A stretch of DNA of 64,000 nucleotides. It comes from Streptomyces ureilyticus. Its GTDB lineage: Bacteria; Actinomycetota; Actinomycetes; Streptomycetales; Streptomycetaceae. Numbering within the stretch: position 1 is the first letter of the stretch; every line of letters begins with the position of its first letter. A program made the position numbers and the translations under genes. The notes beneath the pieces were generated by a model, which was given only the letters and a program-made list of their open reading frames with translations, was not told the DNA's origin and did no database searches. Positions 60,499 through 64,000 of this stretch are shown piece after piece. The stretch is taken from NCBI RefSeq assembly GCF_011045025.1, contig NZ_JAAKZX010000007.1:1-64000 (forward strand), in the 5' to 3' direction.

Positions 60499-63165
60499 AT
60501 GAGAACCGCGCTCAGACAGCTGTCCCTCCTCGCCGCCTTAGCCGTACTGCTCGTGCTGTCCTCGCCGATGGCTGTCGCGGACACGGCCGCCGGGCGCGCG
60601 TACCACGTCGCCCCCGCCGGCGCCGATACCGCCAGCGGCACCGCCGCGCGGCCGCTGCGTACCATCGGCGCCTGCCTCTCCCGCGTCCGCCCCGGCGACA
60701 CCTGCCTCGTCCACCGCGGTACCTACCGGGAACAGGTCACACCTCCGTCCGGCACCAAGGACGCCCCGGTCACCATCGCCGCGTACGGCGACGGCCCGGT
60801 GACCGTCGACGGGACCGAGCCCGTGACCGGGTGGCGGGACGCCGGCGGCGGACTGGTCGCCGCCGACACCGAGCTGCCGCCCGACCCCGACTTCAACGCG
60901 GTGTTCCTGGACAACGAGCGTGCCGCCGAAGGCCGTTGGCCCAACTCCGGAGCCGACCCGCTGAACATCACCTGGGCCGAGGCGGACCCCACCTCCACCG
61001 ACCAGCACATCGACGACACCGACCTGCCCGAGGCCGACTGGACCGGCGCGACCGTGCACCTGTGGGCAGGCTCCAACCCCTGGGCCCAGCAGACCGGCAC
61101 CGTCACCGCCGCCGCGCCCGGCAAGCTGGACTTCAAGGGCGGCAACTACCGCTGCCCGCCGCTGTGCATGGGCGACCAGAACTACCGCAACTACTACCTC
61201 GTGGGCTCGAAGGCCGCCCTGGACCGGCCGGGGGAGTGGTACTACGACGAGTCCGCGCACCGGCTCTACATGGTGCCGCCGAAGGGCGGTATGGCCGGGC
61301 ACACGGTGACCGCCAAACACCGGCTCTGGGGCGTCGACCTGAGCGACAGCTCGTACGTCACCGTCCGCGGTCTGAATCTCTTCGGCACCTCGCTGCGAAC
61401 GGGCAACGACAGTACGGGAGTCACCGTCGACCGCCTGCGCGCCGAGTACATCTCCGAGTTCTCCACGCTCCCCATGCCGCCCGACAGCGATCTCGCGATC
61501 GAGCCCTTCGAAGGGCATATCGTCGCCTCCCGGATCCTGGACTCGGGCGTGCAACTCCTCGGCACCGGCAACGCCCTGAAGAACAGCGAGATTTCGCAGT
61601 CCGCGGGAGACGGAGTCCTGGTGCGCGGCACCGGCCACACCGTCGCCAACAACTACATCCACGACGTCGGCTGGATGGGCAGCTACACCCCCGGCATCGA
61701 GGTCAACGGCAACGGCCACACCGTCACCCACAACACCATCCGCCGCACCGGACGGGCGGCCATCGACACGGCCTGGCAGCTCAACGGCACCGAATACCAC
61801 GACAATCGCATCGCCTACAACGACATGTCCGAAGCGATGCGCACCTCACGCGACGGCTCGCCCTTCTACGTCTGCTGCAGCCTGAACGGCTCCGGCAGCT
61901 CCATCGACCACAACACCTCGCACGACGCGGACGGCCAGGTCGGGTACTACGTCGACAACTACTCCGGCCACTTCCTGCTGCACCACAACGTCGCCTGGAA
62001 CACCGGCGCCCGCGGCACCTTCTTCAACGGCCACACGGGCCCGAGCATCGCCAACCGTGACCACAACTCCAGCTACGGCGTGGGCATCAGTGAGCAATCG
62101 GTGCGGCTGAGCGGCGCGACGGACGCCTCCGGTACGTACATCAGCAACATCATCGGGCCGATGCCGATCAGCGTCAGCCAGACCGGCGACCCACTGCCGG
62201 TGGTCCGCTCCAACCTGATCAGCGAGAAGCCCGGATACACGGATGCCGTCAACGGCGAGCTGTGGCTGAAGCCGGACTCGCCCGCCATCGACGCCGGCGA
62301 GAAGGTCGACGGCGTCACGACCGATGTCCGGGGCGCGGCTCCCGACCAGGGCGCGTACGAGTACGGCGAGCCGATCTGGTCGACCGGCTGCAATCTGCCG
62401 GGCTGCCAGCAGCGAGTACGGCACGGCGCGTGGACCGCGACCGCCAGCGACGGCACCGACGCCTCCGCCGTCACCGACGGCGACATCAACACCCGCTGGA
62501 CAGCGGCCAGTTCACAGGCACCGGGCCAGGATCTGACCGTGGACCTCGGCGAAGCCAAGACCTTCGACCGCCTCTCGCTCGACGCGGGCCGCGACACCAG
62601 CGGTCAGCCGTACGGCTTCTCCGTCTCGGTCAGCCGCGACGGCAAGCATTGGGGAGAGCCGCTCGCCCGGGTCTCCGGCCGTTCGTTCACGCAGGACGCC
62701 GTGTTCCCCCGCCAGACGACCGCCCGCCACATCAAGATCACGCTCACCGAGCGCGGACCGGTTCCCTGGGTCGCCAACGACATCCGGCTGTACGGCGAAG
62801 GGCCCGACGCCACCTCGACGCTGCACGCCGAGAAGGCCACGGTGGTACGGGGCGTTGAGCGCGGCACCGCTGCCACGGGCGTGCTCGGTTCCGGCGACTG
62901 GGTGGGCTACCGCGACGTGAACGTCGACGGCGGACAGCTGACCGTACGCAGCGCGTCCACCTGCGCGCGGAACTGTTCGCTCGAACTCCGCCTGGACGCT
63001 CCGGACGGTCCGCTCGCCGCAGTGCTGCCCATCAAGGGCTCCGCCGACTGGCGGGAGCAGTCCGTGCCGCTGCAGCGCAAGGTCACGGGCACGCATGACC
63101 TCTACCTCGTGGCGCGGGGCGAACGGCAGGTTGCCGCACTGGATTGGCTGACCATCAGACGCTGA
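60499..63165 (+). CDS. Secreted right-handed beta-helix protein with C-terminal F5/8-type and CBM6-like modules
   Basis: An 888-aa exported protein. Residues 1-28 form a signal peptide (LSLLAALAVLLVLSSPMAVA). The body starts with YHVAPAGADTASGTAARPLRTIGAC, typical of pectate-lyase-like beta-helix proteins, with repeated short strands (GTGHTVANNYIHDVG, GNGHTVTHNTIRRTG). About residues 635-770 resemble an F5/8 type C (discoidin) domain (SAVTDGDINTRWTA). The last about 110 residues resemble CBM6 (GSGDWVGYRDVNVDGG). Codon 14 is TTA (60538-60540), so it may depend on bldA. GGAGG precedes ATG 60499. Probable polysaccharide-active enzyme; no catalytic residues can be named. Confidence 0.85.
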   Translation: MRTALRQLSLLAALAVLLVLSSPMAVADTAAGRAYHVAPAGADTASGTAARPLRTIGACLSRVRPGDTCLVHRGTYREQVTPPSGTKDAPVTIAAYGDGPVTVDGTEPVTGWRDAGGGLVAADTELPPDPDFNAVFLDNERAAEGRWPNSGADPLNITWAEADPTSTDQHIDDTDLPEADWTGATVHLWAGSNPWAQQTGTVTAAAPGKLDFKGGNYRCPPLCMGDQNYRNYYLVGSKAALDRPGEWYYDESAHRLYMVPPKGGMAGHTVTAKHRLWGVDLSDSSYVTVRGLNLFGTSLRTGNDSTGVTVDRLRAEYISEFSTLPMPPDSDLAIEPFEGHIVASRILDSGVQLLGTGNALKNSEISQSAGDGVLVRGTGHTVANNYIHDVGWMGSYTPGIEVNGNGHTVTHNTIRRTGRAAIDTAWQLNGTEYHDNRIAYNDMSEAMRTSRDGSPFYVCCSLNGSGSSIDHNTSHDADGQVGYYVDNYSGHFLLHHNVAWNTGARGTFFNGHTGPSIANRDHNSSYGVGISEQSVRLSGATDASGTYISNIIGPMPISVSQTGDPLPVVRSNLISEKPGYTDAVNGELWLKPDSPAIDAGEKVDGVTTDVRGAAPDQGAYEYGEPIWSTGCNLPGCQQRVRHGAWTATASDGTDASAVTDGDINTRWTAASSQAPGQDLTVDLGEAKTFDRLSLDAGRDTSGQPYGFSVSVSRDGKHWGEPLARVSGRSFTQDAVFPRQTTARHIKITLTERGPVPWVANDIRLYGEGPDATSTLHAEKATVVRGVERGTAATGVLGSGDWVGYRDVNVDGGQLTVRSASTCARNCSLELRLDAPDGPLAAVLPIKGSADWREQSVPLQRKVTGTHDLYLVARGERQVAALDWLTIRR

Positions 63166-63181
63166 CCCCCGCGAACATGCG

Positions 63182-63215
63182 GCCGGGCGGCGGGATGCGG
63201 GTCCCGCCGCCCGGC
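63182..63215 (+). terminator. Strong hairpin terminator after the beta-helix gene
   Basis: A perfect 14-bp stem, GCCGGGCGGCGGGA (63182-63195) with TCCCGCCGCCCGGC (63202-63215), and a 6-nt loop, 17 bases after the stop. Confidence 0.85.
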
Positions 63216-63353
63216 TTGGCGTGTTCGTCACGCGTACCGCCTCCTGTCACACATGCGCCACTGGGCCTTCCCTGACCTTCGGTGCTCTTGGAACACTCAG
63301 CCCGCTCAGGTCCCCCGTTTCGCGCCACCGTCAGGACAAGAGGTCTCCTGCCC

Positions 63354-64000
63354 ATGTCTGAAGTGAATCGGCGTCGTTTCCTCCAACTCGCAGGCGGCAC
63401 CGCGGCGTTCACCGCGTTGTCGGACAGCATCGCCAGGGCCGCGGCCATCCCCGCCGGGTATCGCCACGGCACCATCCAGGACGTCGAGCACATCGTCGTA
63501 CTGATGCAGGAGAACAGATCCTTCGACCACTACTTCGGCTCCCTCAGAGGCGTCCGCGGCTTCGGCGATCCACGCCCGGTCACGCTGGAGAGCGGTAAGC
63601 CGGTCTGGCACCAGCCGGACGGCTCCAAGGACCTACTGCCCTTCCACCCGGAGGCCGACGACCTCGGCATGCAGTTCCTGGAAGGCCTGCCGCACAGCTG
63701 GCCCGACGGGCAGGCCGCCTACAACGGGGGCAAGTACGACAAGTGGGTTCCCGCGAAGGGCACCACGACCATGGCGTATCTGACCCGTGAGGACATCCCC
63801 TTCCACTACGCGCTCGCCGACACCTTCACGGTCTGCGACGCGTTCTACTGCTCGTTCATCGGCTCCACGGACCCGAACCGCTACTACATGTGGTCGGGCC
63901 ACACCGGCAATGACGGCAAGGGCGGCGGGCCCGTCATGGCCAACGACGAGCTCGGCTACGACTGGACGACCTACCCCGAGCGCCTCGAGAAGGCCGGGAT
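63354..64000 (+). CDS. Phospholipase C (phosphocholine type), Tat-exported, 3'-truncated
   Basis: The visible 215 residues start with a twin-arginine signal, NRRRFLQLAGGTAAFTA, followed by the phosphoesterase-family motif DVEHIVVLMQENRSFDHYFGSLRGVRGFGDPRP (read in parts). The Glu-Asn metal site and the FIGSTDPNRYYMWSGHTG segment are typical of non-hemolytic phospholipase C. AGAGG precedes ATG 63354. The reading frame runs off the window. It probably hydrolyses phospholipids outside the cell and may help recover phosphate. Confidence 0.92.
   Translation, partial: MSEVNRRRFLQLAGGTAAFTALSDSIARAAAIPAGYRHGTIQDVEHIVVLMQENRSFDHYFGSLRGVRGFGDPRPVTLESGKPVWHQPDGSKDLLPFHPEADDLGMQFLEGLPHSWPDGQAAYNGGKYDKWVPAKGTTTMAYLTREDIPFHYALADTFTVCDAFYCSFIGSTDPNRYYMWSGHTGNDGKGGGPVMANDELGYDWTTYPERLEKAG

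Overview
The window is from a high-GC actinomycete, almost certainly a Streptomyces: third-position GC is very high, GTG and TTG starts are common, many operons are linked by GTGA/ATGA overlaps, two genes carry rare TTA (bldA-type) leucine codons, and there are several XRE/MmyB, DeoR and IclR regulators. No rRNA, tRNA or CRISPR array was recognised. The first gene (sugar kinase) and the last (phospholipase C) run off the window.

Layout. 1-6359: a sugar-kinase gene (minus) facing a DeoR regulator, a GH4 glycosidase and a GH38 alpha-mannosidase (plus). 6524-9789: a sulfotransferase, an ATP-grasp enzyme, a phosphopantetheinyl transferase with a TTA codon at codon 5, and a small unknown gene. 10187-17828: a near mirror-image array of two related cassettes, each with an XRE-like regulator, an HExxH (IrrE/ImmA-type) protein and a multi-pass MAB_1171c-type membrane protein. 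The left cassette has two membrane proteins and an FAD oxidoreductase, and the two arms meet tail to tail with overlapping 3' ends. 18069-20399: a stand-alone MmyB-type ligand-binding domain and an IclR-type regulator with two helix-turn-helix regions.

20431-33741 is the most interesting part. It reads as a ribosomal-peptide (RiPP) cluster of the split-borosin type. It holds a 568-aa protein with two tandem borosin-type peptide-backbone N-methyltransferase domains, a separate third methyltransferase, and a 201-aa precursor. The precursor joins a borosin-binding helical domain, a nitrile-hydratase-like leader and a V/I-rich C-terminal core. Around these are two closely related B12-binding-type radical SAM enzymes, a GNAT acetyltransferase, a sulfotransferase, a GT2/GT25-like glycosyltransferase and an ABC exporter. 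The combination predicts a peptide with backbone N-methylation and further radical-SAM and tailoring chemistry.

33792-49019 looks like an aromatic-acid uptake and breakdown island. It has an SsuABC/TauABC-like transporter, an IclR regulator with three matching palindromes in its control region, vanillate-demethylase-type reductase and Rieske oxygenase (VanB/VanA-like), an FAH-family hydrolase, an MBL-fold hydrolase, a TetR regulator with two identical 14-bp palindromes, and a Liv-type ABC transporter. 49162-52208 holds two SDR enzymes, a cyclophilin-like protein and an XRE/MmyB regulator. 52242-58687 is a polyol/sugar operon (binding protein, two permeases, zinc alcohol dehydrogenase, DeoR regulator, HAD hydrolase) interrupted by an IS200/IS605-like remnant. 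59083-64000 holds a lactate monooxygenase-type flavoenzyme, a secreted beta-helix protein with carbohydrate-binding modules, and a Tat-exported phospholipase C. Hairpins resembling IS200/IS605 right ends recur at 39491, 51125, 56918 and 57219, all in the same orientation. All functions are assigned by reading the sequence; no database search was run.
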